Shown one piece after another: positions 29,750 through 43,017 of a stretch of 64,000 nt of DNA (the stretch's first letter is position 1; the number at the start of each line of letters is the position of its first letter). The stretch lies in the NCBI RefSeq assembly GCF_001598915.1, contig NZ_BDAP01000003.1:310001-374000 (forward strand), in the 5' to 3' direction. The notes under the pieces were generated by a model, which worked only from the letters and a program-made list of their open reading frames with translations, was not told where the DNA came from and did not search any database. The position numbers and the translations under genes are program-made. This stretch comes from Williamsia muralis NBRC 105860 (lineage in GTDB: Bacteria; Actinomycetota; Actinomycetes; Mycobacteriales; Mycobacteriaceae).

Positions 29750-30286
29750 TTACTTGTTCAGGCCGACTGGCTGGGTGCGCTGGTATGCGGCATCGTCGTC
29801 ATCTGCATACCGCTGGTCGCGGCGGTTGTCGTCCTGACGCTCGCGGTTCGCCTCGTTCTTGCGATGCTGGCGACGCGTGAGGTACCGGCCCAGTGCGGCG
29901 CCGACAAGCGCGGGCACGAAGATCAGGAGCGTGGTGAACGCGCCGCCTGCGAAGATCTCGATCGCCAGCGAGTTCTGGCCCATTCCGGCCAACACCCAAT
30001 TGCCGAGTACCCAGCCGACGATGGCGGAGATCAGCCCGGCGAGCAGGCCGGCTTTGAGCCAGCGCATGGTCAGGTCGTCGTAGTCGTCCGGGTCAGCGTG
30101 CGCGCGGCCGTCGAGCAGGCCGTCGATTCCGCCCCAGATGAGTGCCACGAGGACCACGGACGCGATGGCGATGGTCTTCCAATAGGTGGCTTCCAGTGGC
30201 CACTGCACGATCGCCAAAGCAAGCAGAACCCGGGCACCGATGTGCACCGCCGACATCACCAAGCCACGAAGCAACCACGCAATCAT
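29750..30286 (-). CDS. Four-helix integral membrane protein (B-4DMT / Rv2536-like)
   Basis: 178 residues with about four membrane helices: LLRGLVMSAVHIGARVLLALAI, TIAIASVVLVALIWGGIDGL, LKAGLLAGLISAIVGWVLGNWVL and GGAFTTLLIFVPALVGAALGRYL. A charged hydrophilic tail (RRQHRKNEANRERQ to the C-terminus) follows. The motif DYDDLTMRWLKAGL lies between helices 2 and 3. Mycobacterial relatives in the same location are named B-4DMT family transporter, but transport has not been shown as far as I know. ATG 30286 fits both the first helix and a leaderless promoter; it is divergent from pepQ. Confidence 0.8.
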   Translation of the reverse strand: MIAWLLRGLVMSAVHIGARVLLALAIVQWPLEATYWKTIAIASVVLVALIWGGIDGLLDGRAHADPDDYDDLTMRWLKAGLLAGLISAIVGWVLGNWVLAGMGQNSLAIEIFAGGAFTTLLIFVPALVGAALGRYLTRRQHRKNEANRERQDDNRRDQRYADDDDAAYQRTQPVGLNK

Positions 30287-30292
30287 GTGAGC

Positions 30293-30298
30293 AGCGTA
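30293..30298 (-). promoter_or_regulatory. Candidate -10 box for leaderless membrane protein mRNA
   Basis: On the minus strand TACGCT (TANNNT) is followed by 6 bases and ATG (30286). There is no ribosome site. Spacing matches leaderless transcripts. Confidence 0.45.
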
Positions 30299-30407
30299 CC
30301 GATGCGCCACGTCTTTTTGTGGCAGGGCCCACAAAACCGACGTTTTCGGATGTCGGCGTCCCCGGTCGCAGGGGTGCGTTGACCATCCCCGGAGAGCGAA
30401 GTCGCAC

Positions 30408-30413
30408 TAGCCT
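30408..30413 (+). promoter_or_regulatory. Candidate -10 box for leaderless pepQ mRNA
   Basis: TAGCCT (TANNNT) is followed by GGACGCC (7 bases) and ATG 30421. No Shine-Dalgarno sequence exists before the start, supporting leaderless expression of the pepQ-efp-nusB unit. Confidence 0.5.
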
Positions 30414-30420
30414 GGACGCC

Positions 30421-31572
30421 ATGAGCGCTACATCCGACACCTCGGCGCAGACCGCCGCCCCCATCAGTCGAGTGGCCGCAGATCCCGCGAACGCGGCCCA
30501 CGCAGGGCGGCGGGACCGCCTTCGAGCGGGACTCAGTGCGGCCGGCGTCGATGCGATTCTCGTCACGGACCTGGTCAATGTTCGCTATCTGTCCGGATTC
30601 ACCGGGTCCAATGCCGCTCTTGTGGTGACTGCATCCGGTGATGACCGGATCAGCACCGACGGGCGGTATCTCACCCAAGTCGCCGAACAGGCCCCCGACC
30701 TCACCGCGATCATCGCCCGCGATTGCCCTTCCGCGCTCACCGAGTACCTGGTGGGGTCCGGCGCACGGATCGGGTTCGAGAAACACGTGGTGACCGTCGA
30801 AACACATCAGCGGCTGCTGCCAATCCTCACCGGCGCCGAGACCCTGAAGCCGGTGGGGGCGCTGGTCGAGGACCTCAGGATGGTCAAGGACGACGACGAG
30901 ATCGAACAGATCCGGACCGCCTGTCAGACGGCCGACCTGGCGCTCGCCGACATCCTCGGTGACGGCCTCGTGGTTCCGGGCAAAACAGAACGTCAGGTCG
31001 CGAGGGCACTCGAATGGGCGATGTTCGAGCGCGGTGCCGAGGCCGTGTCGTTCGAGACGATCGTGGCGACCGGGGCGAACTCCGCCGTTCCTCACCACCG
31101 GCCGACCGATGCCGTGCTCGGGGCGGGCGACCTGCTCAAGATCGACTTCGGTGCGGTGGTCGGTGGCTACCACTCCGACATGACCCGCACGTACGTATTG
31201 GAGAGAGCCGAGTCCTGGCAACGGGAGATCTACGACCTGGTGGCACAGGCGCAGCAGGCCGGTCGGGAGGCGCTGGCACCCGGCGTCGACGCCGGCGAGG
31301 TGGATGCGGCAGCCCGATCGATCATCGACGCGGCGGGGTTCGGTGAGCAGTATGTGCACGGTCTCGGACACGGCGTCGGCCTGCAGATACACGAAGCGCC
31401 GTCCATCGGGAAGCTGAGCACGGGTACACTACCTTGCGGTGCAGCGGTGACCGTAGAACCCGGTGTCTATCTGCCGGGCCGAGGTGGCGTTCGGATCGAG
31501 GACACCCTCGTGATCCGCGACGGCGAACCCGATCTGCTCACCACCACCGACAAGACATTCACCGTCATCTGA
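30421..31572 (+). CDS. pepQ: Xaa-Pro dipeptidase/aminopeptidase (M24B)
   Basis: 383 residues. N-terminal creatinase-like domain (VRYLSGFTGSNAALVV) and C-terminal pita-bread domain with the dinuclear metal ligands: Asp in LKIDFGAVVGG (~241), Asp in YHSDMTRTY (~252), His in GLGHGVGLQIHE (~316), Glu in VTVEPGVY (~345) and Glu in GGVRIEDTLVI (~359). Cleaves N-terminal residue-proline bonds in the cytoplasm. It precedes efp, a factor that helps ribosomes at polyproline, a pairing conserved in actinobacteria. ATG 30421 is preferred over upstream frames that lack a promoter or ribosome site. Confidence 0.94.
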   Translation: MSATSDTSAQTAAPISRVAADPANAAHAGRRDRLRAGLSAAGVDAILVTDLVNVRYLSGFTGSNAALVVTASGDDRISTDGRYLTQVAEQAPDLTAIIARDCPSALTEYLVGSGARIGFEKHVVTVETHQRLLPILTGAETLKPVGALVEDLRMVKDDDEIEQIRTACQTADLALADILGDGLVVPGKTERQVARALEWAMFERGAEAVSFETIVATGANSAVPHHRPTDAVLGAGDLLKIDFGAVVGGYHSDMTRTYVLERAESWQREIYDLVAQAQQAGREALAPGVDAGEVDAAARSIIDAAGFGEQYVHGLGHGVGLQIHEAPSIGKLSTGTLPCGAAVTVEPGVYLPGRGGVRIEDTLVIRDGEPDLLTTTDKTFTVI

Positions 31573-31641
31573 CCGTGCGCCCCGGCGCGAGCAGGACGTC
31601 GCGCAACAAGATGCCCGGGGCGGGTGAGAGGAAGAACAGAC

Positions 31642-32205
31642 GTGGCCAACACTTCGGATTTCAAAAACGGCTTGGTGCTCAACATGGAGGGTCAGCTCTG
31701 GCAGATCCTCGAGTTCCAGCATGTCAAGCCCGGTAAGGGTCCTGCCTTCGTGCGGACCAAGATCAAGAACGTGCTCTCGGGGAAGACCGTCGACAAGACG
31801 TTCAACGCCGGGGTCAAGGTGGAGACGGCGACGGTCGACCGCCGCGACATGACGTACCTGTACAACGACGGCAGCGACTACGTGTTCATGGACGGGCAGA
31901 CCTTCGAGCAGTTGAACGTCAACCCGGAGACCGTGGGCGACGGAGCCAAGTTCATGCTCGAGAACATGACCGTGCAGGTGGCCACGCACGAAGGCGTGCC
32001 GCTGTACATCGAACTCCCGGTCACCGTCGAACTACTGGTGTCCCAGACCGATCCCGGCGTCCAGGGCGACCGTTCCACCGGTGGCACCAAGCCCGCGACT
32101 TTGGAGACCGGTGCCGAGATCCAGGTGCCGTTGTTCATCAACACTGGCGACAAGCTGAAGGTCGATTCGCGCGACGGCAGCTACCTCGGCCGCGTCAACT
32201 CGTGA
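31642..32205 (+). CDS. efp: Translation elongation factor P
   Basis: 187 residues, the normal EF-P length. KOW-like domain I with loop [12 protein letters not shown], where the tip Lys at ~32 corresponds to the position modified in some bacteria; OB domains II and III follow ([15 protein letters not shown], signature region [17 protein letters not shown]). Relieves ribosome stalling at consecutive prolines. GTG 31642 is preceded by GAGAGGAAG and gives [10 protein letters not shown], the standard start. Its stop overlaps nusB (GTGA). Confidence 0.97.
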   Translation: MANTSDFKNGLVLNMEGQLWQILEFQHVKPGKGPAFVRTKIKNVLSGKTVDKTFNAGVKVETATVDRRDMTYLYNDGSDYVFMDGQTFEQLNVNPETVGDGAKFMLENMTVQVATHEGVPLYIELPVTVELLVSQTDPGVQGDRSTGGTKPATLETGAEIQVPLFINTGDKLKVDSRDGSYLGRVNS

Positions 32206-32678
32206 CATTGGTCAAGAAATCCGGCACCCGCCACAAGGCCCGCAAACGCGCGGTCGACCTGCTCTTCGAGGCCGAGGTCAAGAACGAGTCACCGATCGAG
32301 CTGATCGCCCAGCGGCGTGAGATCGCGCTCGGCGACGACAGTATGGGCAAGATCCACGACTACACCGCTCAGATCATCGAGGGTGTCGCGGGCGATGCCC
32401 GCCAGATCGATTCGGTGATCGAGTCGCATCTGCGTGAGTGGACGCTGCCGCGGCTCCCCGCCGTGGATCGCGCGATCCTGCGGCTCGCCACCTGGGAGTT
32501 GTTCAACACCACGGACGTTCCGACCGCTGTTGTCGTCGACGAGGCCGTCGAATTGGCCAAGGAACTCTCGACCGACGATTCCCCTGGATTCGTCAACGGT
32601 GTGCTCGGTCGCATCGTGCTCCTCGCGCCGCAGGTACGTGCGTCGCTGGGGCAGCAGTCACCGTCCGAGGACGCGTGA
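32202..32678 (+). CDS. nusB: Transcription antitermination factor NusB
   Basis: 158 residues, all-helical RNA-binding protein acting with NusE on boxA RNA of rRNA transcripts. Blocks seen: [39 protein letters not shown], and [32 protein letters not shown] overlaps efp stop. In this genome nusB is directly followed by the pyrR leader; in M. tuberculosis the two are far apart. Confidence 0.96.
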   Translation: MTLVKKSGTRHKARKRAVDLLFEAEVKNESPIELIAQRREIALGDDSMGKIHDYTAQIIEGVAGDARQIDSVIESHLREWTLPRLPAVDRAILRLATWELFNTTDVPTAVVVDEAVELAKELSTDDSPGFVNGVLGRIVLLAPQVRASLGQQSPSEDA

Positions 32679-32718
32679 GACCGGCCGGTGCCGTCGCGGT
32701 GCGGCGGCCCCGGCCTGA

Positions 32719-32724
32719 TAACCT
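32719..32724 (+). promoter_or_regulatory. Candidate extended -10 promoter for the pyr operon
   Basis: TGATAACCT contains TAACCT (TANNNT) with an upstream TG (32716-32717), the extended -10 form. Transcription would start near 32731, giving a ~100-base leader that holds the hairpin and PyrR loop described next. Confidence 0.45.
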
Positions 32725-32756
32725 GATGCACGAACTGTTCCGGACGAAGGCATTTT

Positions 32757-33411
<655 letters not shown>

Positions 33412-33412
<1 letters not shown>

Positions 33413-34356
33413 TGCGGCATCTGCTGTCGGTGTCCGACCTGACCCGCGAGTCGGCCACCGAACTCCTCGACGAGGCCGAACGGTTCGAGCAGGCCCTGGT
33501 GGGCCGCGAGATCAAGAAGCTGCCGACGTTGCGTGGCCGGACCATCATGACCGTGTTCTACGAGAACTCCACCCGCACCCGCGTGTCCTTCGAGGTCGCG
33601 GGCAAGTGGATGAGCGCCGACGTGATCAACGTCAGCGCGTCGAGTTCCTCGGCGAACAAGGGGGAGTCGTTGCGCGACACGGCCAAGACCCTCCGTGCCG
33701 CCGGAGCGGACGCGTTGATCGTCCGACATCCCGCATCGGGTGCGGCCCATCAGATCGCGCAGTGGACATGGGAAGAGGGAACCGGACCATCGGTGATCAA
33801 CGCCGGTGACGGAACCCACGAACACCCGACCCAGGCACTACTCGACGCTTTGACGCTGCGGCAGCGTCTCGGCTCGCTCGAAGGCCGCAGGATCGCGATC
33901 GTCGGCGACGTGCTGCACTCGCGGGTGGCCCGCTCCAACGCGCACCTCCTGGCCATGCTCGGGGCGCAGGTGGTTCTCGTCGCTCCGCCCACGCTGCTGC
34001 CCGTGGGTGTCGAGGCGTGGCCCGTCGAGGTGTCGCACAGTCTCGATGCCGAACTCGCCGCCGTCGACGCGGTCATGCTGCTGCGCGTTCAGGCGGAGCG
34101 GATGAACGGTGGTTTCTTCCCGTCTGCGCGCGAGTACTCCATCCGGTACGGGCTCAGCGACCGTCGGTCGGCGTTGCTCGCCGACCACGCCGTGGTGCTG
34201 CACCCGGGACCGATGCTGCGTGGCATGGAGATCGGTTTCTCGGTGGCGGATTCACCCAAAGCAACTGTGCTGCAACAGGTCTCGAATGGAGTGCATATGC
34301 GGATGGCCGTGCTGTTCACGTTGCTGGTCGGAACCGAGAGCGAGGGCGTGGCATGA
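33412..34356 (+). CDS. pyrB: Aspartate carbamoyltransferase catalytic subunit
   Basis: 314 residues. Joins carbamoyl phosphate and aspartate. Carbamoyl-phosphate motif [12 protein letters not shown] (~52-63), the [13 protein letters not shown] loop, [12 protein letters not shown], and [17 protein letters not shown]; Asp-binding region LRVQAERM and [12 protein letters not shown]. No regulatory PyrI is seen nearby, as in other actinobacteria. Stop overlaps pyrC ATG. Confidence 0.97.
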
Positions 34357-35654
34357 GTGCGCAGCTCCTGATCCGCAATGTACGGCCTTACGGCGACGAC
34401 GCCGTGGACATCCTGATCGAGGGCGGCGAGATCGTCGAGATCGGCGCCTCGATCGACCCTGATGCGGCGGACGATGTGCTCGACGGAGCGGGTGCTGTGC
34501 TGCTGCCCGGTTTCGTCGACATGCACACCCACCTTCGTGAACCCGGCCGGGAAGACACCGAGACCATCGAGACAGGTTCGGCGGCAGCGGCTTTGGGTGG
34601 CTACACCGCGGTGTTCGCGATGGCCAACACCGATCCGGTCGCCGACAGTGCCGTCATCACCGATTTCGTCTGGCGTCGCGGCCAAGAGGTCGGCCTGGTG
34701 GATGTGCATCCGGTGGGCGCCGTCACGGTCGGGCTCCGGGGCACCCAGCTCGCCGAGATGGGCGCGATGGCCGCCGGCGTCGGCGGGGTGCGGATGTTCA
34801 GCGACGACGGCAAGTGTGTCTTCGATCCGCTGATCATGCGTCGTGCGCTCGAGTACGCGAAGGGTCTCGGCGTACTCATCGCCCAGCACGCCGAGGAACC
34901 GCGGCTCACCGAGGGGGCCATCGCCCACGAAGGTGCCGTCGCGGCCAGGCTCGGACTCACCGGCTGGCCACGGGCGGCCGAGGAGTCGATCGTCGCGCGC
35001 GACGCGCTGCTCGCCCGCGACGCAGGCGCACGGGTGCACATCTGCCACGCATCGACCGAGGGTACGGTCGAACTGCTCAAATGGGCTCGTGGACAGGGCA
35101 TTTCGATCACCGCCGAGGTCACGCCACATCACTTGCTCCTCGACGACAGCCGCCTGGAGACATACGACCCCGTCAACAAGGTCAATCCACCCCTTCGCGA
35201 GGGTCGCGACAAGGCAGCCCTCCGGCAGGCTCTCGCCGACGGGATCATCGACTGTGTGGCCACGGACCACGCGCCCCACGCCGCGCAGGAGAAGTGCTGC
35301 GAGTTCGCCAACGCGAGGCCGGGCATGCTCGGACTGCAGACCGCCTTCTCGATCGTCGTGCAGACGATGGTCGAATCCGGTCTGCTCGACTGGCGCGGGG
35401 TCGCCAAGGTGATGAGCGAACGGCCCGCAGAGATCACCGGGTTGTCCGACCACGGCCGCCCGATCGCGGTCGGTGAACCGGCGAACCTGGCCCTGGTCGA
35501 TCCGGACACGGAATGGACAGTGGAATCCGGTGCGCTGGCCAGCCTCTCGGAAAACTCACCGTTCGACGGTCTCACCCTGCCCGGCGTTGTGGTCGCGACG
35601 GTGTTGCGCGGTGAGGTGACCAACCACGGCGGCAAGGTCCGGGCGCCCCGATGA
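34353..35654 (+). CDS. pyrC: Dihydroorotase
   Basis: 433 residues, class I dihydroorotase of the amidohydrolase superfamily. Metal ligands: HTH in [13 protein letters not shown] (~57-59), His in [12 protein letters not shown], and Asp in VATDHAPHA (~305). The conserved carboxylated-Lys position is expected between them. It cyclises carbamoyl aspartate to dihydroorotate. ATG 34353 overlaps the pyrB stop (ATGA); frames starting further upstream lie inside pyrB. Stop overlaps the next gene. Confidence 0.96.
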   Translation: MSAQLLIRNVRPYGDDAVDILIEGGEIVEIGASIDPDAADDVLDGAGAVLLPGFVDMHTHLREPGREDTETIETGSAAAALGGYTAVFAMANTDPVADSAVITDFVWRRGQEVGLVDVHPVGAVTVGLRGTQLAEMGAMAAGVGGVRMFSDDGKCVFDPLIMRRALEYAKGLGVLIAQHAEEPRLTEGAIAHEGAVAARLGLTGWPRAAEESIVARDALLARDAGARVHICHASTEGTVELLKWARGQGISITAEVTPHHLLLDDSRLETYDPVNKVNPPLREGRDKAALRQALADGIIDCVATDHAPHAAQEKCCEFANARPGMLGLQTAFSIVVQTMVESGLLDWRGVAKVMSERPAEITGLSDHGRPIAVGEPANLALVDPDTEWTVESGALASLSENSPFDGLTLPGVVVATVLRGEVTNHGGKVRAPR

Positions 35655-36154
35655 CCGGTGTTGTGGTGATCCTGATCGTCATTCTCGCCTGGGGCGGCAT
35701 CGTCGGCCTGATGCTGCTCGGCTGGCGAGGCCGTGGCCGCCGACAAGAGTTGCTCCTCGGTGCGTTCCCCGAAGTGCCTGCCACTCTCGGACCGCGTCGG
35801 CTGGGCCCGCACACGGGGTTGTACGTCGGATCGACCATCGCGCCCAGCTGGCAGGACCGGGTGGCCGTCGGTGACTACGGGGACCGTGCCGTCGCGGAGA
35901 TCAGCCGCTTCGACACCGGGATCCTCATCGACCGCACCGGTGCCAACCCGATCTGGATACCGGACGACCAGATCACCGCGATCCGCACCGAAAGGGGCCT
36001 GGCAGGCAAGGTGATGACCGCCGACGGCGTCCTCGTCATCCGCTGGCTCCTCCCGTCGGGAACCGAGATCGATTCGGGCATTCGCGCCGACGACAAGACC
36101 ATCTACCCAGAATGGGTCAAACCTCTCGAGCAGGACGGAAAGAAGAAGCAGTGA
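35651..36154 (+). CDS. Single-pass membrane protein with PH-like domain, inside pyr operon
   Basis: 167 residues. One N-terminal membrane helix ([22 protein letters not shown]), a basic patch (RGRGRRQE), then a beta-rich domain of about 130 residues ([71 protein letters not shown]) that looks like a PH-like barrel. Homologues lie in the same place between pyrC and carA in mycobacteria (Rv1382); no function is established. It overlaps both neighbours by 4 bases, so it is made in step with the pathway enzymes. Confidence 0.8.
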   Translation: MTGVVVILIVILAWGGIVGLMLLGWRGRGRRQELLLGAFPEVPATLGPRRLGPHTGLYVGSTIAPSWQDRVAVGDYGDRAVAEISRFDTGILIDRTGANPIWIPDDQITAIRTERGLAGKVMTADGVLVIRWLLPSGTEIDSGIRADDKTIYPEWVKPLEQDGKKKQ

Positions 36155-37325
36155 CACAGCAACAACCGGCCACCACCGCGGTGCTGGTACTCGAGAACGG
36201 TGAACGTTACGTCGGGACGAGCTTCGGAGCGCTCGGCCAGACTCTCGGAGAAGCCGTCTTCTGCACGGCGATGACCGGATATCAGGAGACACTCACCGAC
36301 CCCAGCTACCACCGGCAGATCGTGGTGGCCACCGCGCCGCAGATCGGCAACACCGGATGGAACACCGAGGACGGCGAAAGCCGTTACGGCGCGGACGATC
36401 CCAGCGCCACACACGACGACACCGGCAAGATCTGGGTGAGTGGGTACGCCGTGCGCAACCCGAGCCGACGAGTGTCGAGTTGGCGCGCCACGGGCAGCCT
36501 GGAAGACGAGTTGATCAACCAGGGCATCGTCGGCATCGCCGGCATCGACACCCGCACTGTTGTGCGCACCCTGCGCGACCACGGGTCGATGCGGGCCGGG
36601 ATCTTCTCCGGAGATGCGCTCGCCGGGTCGGACGAACTGCTCCGGCGGGTGGTCGAGGCGCCTGAGATGTCCGGTGCCGATCTGGCTGGTGAGGTGTCGA
36701 CCACCGACGGGTACGTCGTCGAACCCGAGGGCGAAGCCCGGTTCACGGTGGCGGCGCTCGACCTGGGGATCAAGACCAACACCCCGCGCATGTTCGCCCA
36801 GCACGGAGTGCGGGTGCACGTACTGCCGGCGGGCACCTCGTACGACGCCATCGCCGACATCAAACCGGACGGCGTGTTCCTGTCCAACGGACCCGGCGAC
36901 CCCGCGACCGCCGACCACCCGGTGGACTTCACCCGCAGCGTGCTCGGTGACGGGATCCCGCTGTTCGGCATCTGCTTCGGGAACCAGATCCTGGGCCGCG
37001 CGCTCGGCCGGGGTACCTACAAGATGAAGTTCGGCCACCGCGGAATCAACATCCCGGTGGTCGACCATACGACCGGAGCCGTGTCGATCACCGCCCAGAA
37101 TCACGGGTTCGCCCTGGAGGGTGAGGCCGGCGAAGAGTTCGACAGCGACTTCGGGCGTGCCCGGATCAGCCACACCTGCGCCAACGACGGCACGGTGGAA
37201 GGCATCGAACTCATCGACGGCCGAGCGTTTTCCGTCCAATATCACCCCGAGGCCGCGGCAGGACCCCACGACGCCGCGTACCTCTTCGAGAAGTTCGTCT
37301 CTCTGCTGCAAGGAGCGCGTGCCTG

Positions 37326-37326
<1 letters not shown>
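36151..37326 (+). CDS. carA: Carbamoyl-phosphate synthase small (glutaminase) subunit
   Basis: 391 residues. N-terminal CPSase small-chain domain ([16 protein letters not shown] to [18 protein letters not shown]) and C-terminal class I glutamine amidotransferase with Cys nucleophile in [12 protein letters not shown] (~274) and His/Glu in [11 protein letters not shown] (~363/365). Delivers ammonia from glutamine to CarB. GTG 36151 overlaps the upstream stop (GTGA); a longer in-frame start lies within the previous gene. Stop overlaps carB by one base. Confidence 0.97.
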
Positions 37327-40661
<3,335 letters not shown>

Positions 40662-41522
40662 GTGGACGCGAGATCGGGTGCTGTCGGCGACACATCGTTT
40701 GCCGACCGCTACCGGGCGGCGGTCACCGACCGTGGCCGGTTGTGCGCGGGTATCGACCCTCACCCGGAACTGCTCGAGGCGTGGGGTCTGTCGGTCGACG
40801 CTGCGGGCGTCTGTGCGTTCGGTGACATCTGTGTCGAGGCCTTTGCCGGATCCGTCGCGGTGATCAAGCCCCAGGTGGCGTTTTTCGAGACATTCGGTTC
40901 GGCAGGCTTCGCGGCTCTGGAGTCGGTGATCAGCGGTTGTCAGGCCGGTGGGGCGCTGGTCATCGCCGACGGGAAACGCGGCGACATCGGTTCGACGATG
41001 GCCGCGTACGCGCGGGCTTGGCTCGAGCCGGCATCACCGCTGTGCGCCGATGCCCTGACCGTCTCGCCCTACCTCGGCTTCGGGTCACTGAGCCCCGCCA
41101 TCGAACTCGCGCGCTCGAAGGGACGGGCCGTGTTCGCGCTGGCCCGCACCTCCAACCCTGAGGGGGAGTCGCTCCAGCTGGCCCGGGGCGACGGTGGCGT
41201 GACGGTGGCCCAGAGCATCGTCGATGCGGCTGCAGCGGAGAACTCCGATGGTCGCGCGACTGTCGGGTTGGTGGTCGGTGCGACCCGGCACCACGGCCTG
41301 CAACTGGGGGAGCTCGGCGCTCCGATCCTGGCCCCGGGCCTTGGCGCCCAAGGAGCTGCGGCGAGCGATCTACCCGCTGTGTTCGCCGACGCCGATCAGC
41401 GGTGGGTGCTGCCGGCCAGCTCTCGGTCGGTGCTGCGTCACGGTCCCGATGTGGCAGCACTGCGCGATGCCGCGCGCCGCACCCGGGACGAGATCGAGGC
41501 GGCGTTCTGGGAACAGGCCTAG
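40662..41522 (+). CDS. pyrF: Orotidine 5'-phosphate decarboxylase (long actinobacterial type)
   Basis: 286 residues. Decarboxylates OMP to UMP. Catalytic ADGKRGDIGST (~102-112) with the Lys-Asp pair, substrate segment CAGIDPHPELLEAWG near the start, IKPQVAFFETFG, and the phosphate region GLVVGATR. This is the longer class found in mycobacteria and Myxococcus. GTG directly follows the carB stop. Its TAG shares CTAG with the stop codon of the convergent hydrolase gene. Confidence 0.95.
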   Translation: MDARSGAVGDTSFADRYRAAVTDRGRLCAGIDPHPELLEAWGLSVDAAGVCAFGDICVEAFAGSVAVIKPQVAFFETFGSAGFAALESVISGCQAGGALVIADGKRGDIGSTMAAYARAWLEPASPLCADALTVSPYLGFGSLSPAIELARSKGRAVFALARTSNPEGESLQLARGDGGVTVAQSIVDAAAAENSDGRATVGLVVGATRHHGLQLGELGAPILAPGLGAQGAAASDLPAVFADADQRWVLPASSRSVLRHGPDVAALRDAARRTRDEIEAAFWEQA

Positions 41523-42712
41523 CTCGAGGCCTCTTGTTCGACTACCTCGGCCCGGTCGACGCCGTGCGGTGTGGACTCGTCTGCCGGTGCGGAGTCCACC
41601 GGCAATGACTCCAGAAATTCATCGATGCGCGGCCACGTGCCGGAGATGGCGTCGGGTCCGGCGATCAGTCCCAGATGGCTTGTCTCGACGGTGTCGAAAT
41701 GTACCTGTGGTGATCCCTCGAGCAGGTCGACACCGTGCCGGGCAGCTGCCCACGGCACAATGGCGTCGCGATGGCTCCCGAACAGCTGGACCGGGACCCC
41801 GATGCTTGTCAGATCGATGCGGCGCCCTCCGAGGTCGAGCACACCGGTCGCCAGTTCACCCCGATAGATGAAGCACTCCCACATCTGTTCGGCCAGGCGG
41901 CCCGGGTAGCCGGGGAACTCGCGCTGGAAACGATTGACGATCTCCATCCGTGCGAGCTTTTCGGTGTCACCGAGATTGGACAAGATGAAGGCCGGCTTCT
42001 TCAGCTCGCGTTGCCATGCCGTGCCGCGGTAACCGATCTGCACCAGGGGCGCGGGAATGCCACCGAGCAGCCGGAGAATGCCGGTGACCGCCAGACCCTT
42101 GGTCGGCCGGGTTAACTGCCGTACGAGGGGATAGGGGGGCACCAGCGCGTAGTCCAGGGGAGTGCCCACGGCTGTGACCGATCGGACGGGCAGGGCGGGA
42201 TCGGCGGCAACGGTGAGCAGGCTGATCGTTCCGCCGAGACTCCACGCGACCAGGTCCACCAGACCGGGGCCGTCGGTGCGCCTGGAGACGTCCTGATCCG
42301 GGGCATAGAAATCGCTCTGCGCGCGGGTGACCGCCTGCGGGACGATGTCGTCGAAGAAGTCCTCGAAACCGAGGTGTCGGTCGCTTCTCCGGATCTCGCC
42401 GATGTCGAGCACGTACGGGATGCGTCCGGTCTGGAGCAGATGCTTGACCAACGAGTGATCTGGGTCGAGGTCGTAGCAGCTGGCGGGCGCGGCAATAGGC
42501 GGAACGAGTACCACCGGCGGGCGCCCGGCGCGGCGAGCGGCACGGAGTTGTTCGGTGTTGCCAAACCGGCGCAGACGGCGGTGTGGTTCGTCGTGCAGCA
42601 GGACGTTCTCGGTCGACACCTCATCTCGGATCCCGTCACCGAGGGTCAGTGCGTAGAGGTTCCGTAGTCGATCGGGCAGCAGACTCTCTCGCGGAGTCTG
42701 TTGGTTGGTCAC
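41519..42712 (-). CDS. Alpha/beta hydrolase, PhaC-like
   Basis: 397 residues with an alpha/beta hydrolase fold related to class III PHA synthases and acyl-transfer enzymes: PPVVLVPPIAAPASCYDLDP (~65-84), RIPYVLDIGEIRRSDRHLGFEDF, and nucleophile elbow LVAWSLGGTISLL with Ser-158 in place of the Cys used by true PHA synthases. A later FGSHRDAIVPW Asp and SHLGLIAGPDA His complete a likely triad. With Ser and no phaE or phasin gene nearby, it is more likely an esterase/lipase-type enzyme than a polyester synthase. GTG start at 42712. The gene is convergent with pyrF and its stop overlaps the pyrF stop. Confidence 0.78.
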   Translation of the reverse strand: MTNQQTPRESLLPDRLRNLYALTLGDGIRDEVSTENVLLHDEPHRRLRRFGNTEQLRAARRAGRPPVVLVPPIAAPASCYDLDPDHSLVKHLLQTGRIPYVLDIGEIRRSDRHLGFEDFFDDIVPQAVTRAQSDFYAPDQDVSRRTDGPGLVDLVAWSLGGTISLLTVAADPALPVRSVTAVGTPLDYALVPPYPLVRQLTRPTKGLAVTGILRLLGGIPAPLVQIGYRGTAWQRELKKPAFILSNLGDTEKLARMEIVNRFQREFPGYPGRLAEQMWECFIYRGELATGVLDLGGRRIDLTSIGVPVQLFGSHRDAIVPWAAARHGVDLLEGSPQVHFDTVETSHLGLIAGPDAISGTWPRIDEFLESLPVDSAPADESTPHGVDRAEVVEQEASS

Positions 42713-42911
42713 GATGATGAAACCCCGTCCCGGCTCAGATTGTCAGTGTGTGCGATCCACATCTAACACGAGGCGCTGAACGAGGTTCACGAGGCCATCG
42801 ATGCGGTTGGGTGGGCATTCGCACAGGTCACACGGCCCTCCGACACGCGCGCACCGACAAAAAACTTCGGAAAATCCCTGTGCGGAACACCCGTCACAGC
42901 TGCACCACGGA

Positions 42912-42927
42912 TGTGACCTACGTCATG
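42912..42927 (+). promoter_or_regulatory. Crp/GlxR-type operator-like site
   Basis: TGTGACCTACGTCATG matches the GlxR/Crp pattern TGTGA-NNTANN-TCACA at all fixed positions except the last two. It lies ~50 bases before a possible -35 of mihF and ~200 before the hydrolase start. Candidate only. Confidence 0.4.
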
Positions 42928-42962
42928 CAGTGCCGCATTTTCGTTGGTGGTCTCGAATACCG

Positions 42963-42991
42963 TTGTCGGGCAACAGCATTCGCCGTATCAA
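42963..42991 (+). promoter_or_regulatory. Candidate promoter for mihF-gmk-rpoZ
   Basis: TTGTCG (42963-42968), a 17-base spacer and TATCAA (42986-42991) resemble a housekeeping promoter in the lower-GC part of the gap. It would give a ~210-base leader before mihF. Confidence 0.35.
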
Positions 42992-43001
42992 TCAGATACT
43001 A

Positions 43002-43017
43002 GGCAGATTTAACTGCC
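43002..43017. repeat. Short palindrome near the predicted mihF transcription start
   Basis: GGCAG-ATTTAA-CTGCC forms a 16-base operator-like inverted repeat about 11 bases after the predicted -10 box. It could be a repressor site; no known regulator is assigned. Confidence 0.3.

Noticed and set aside
41519-42712. PHA synthase assignment for the alpha/beta hydrolase
   Set aside because: The nucleophile elbow has Ser rather than the Cys required by PHA synthases and no phaE or phasin gene is near; kept as a PhaC-like hydrolase only.
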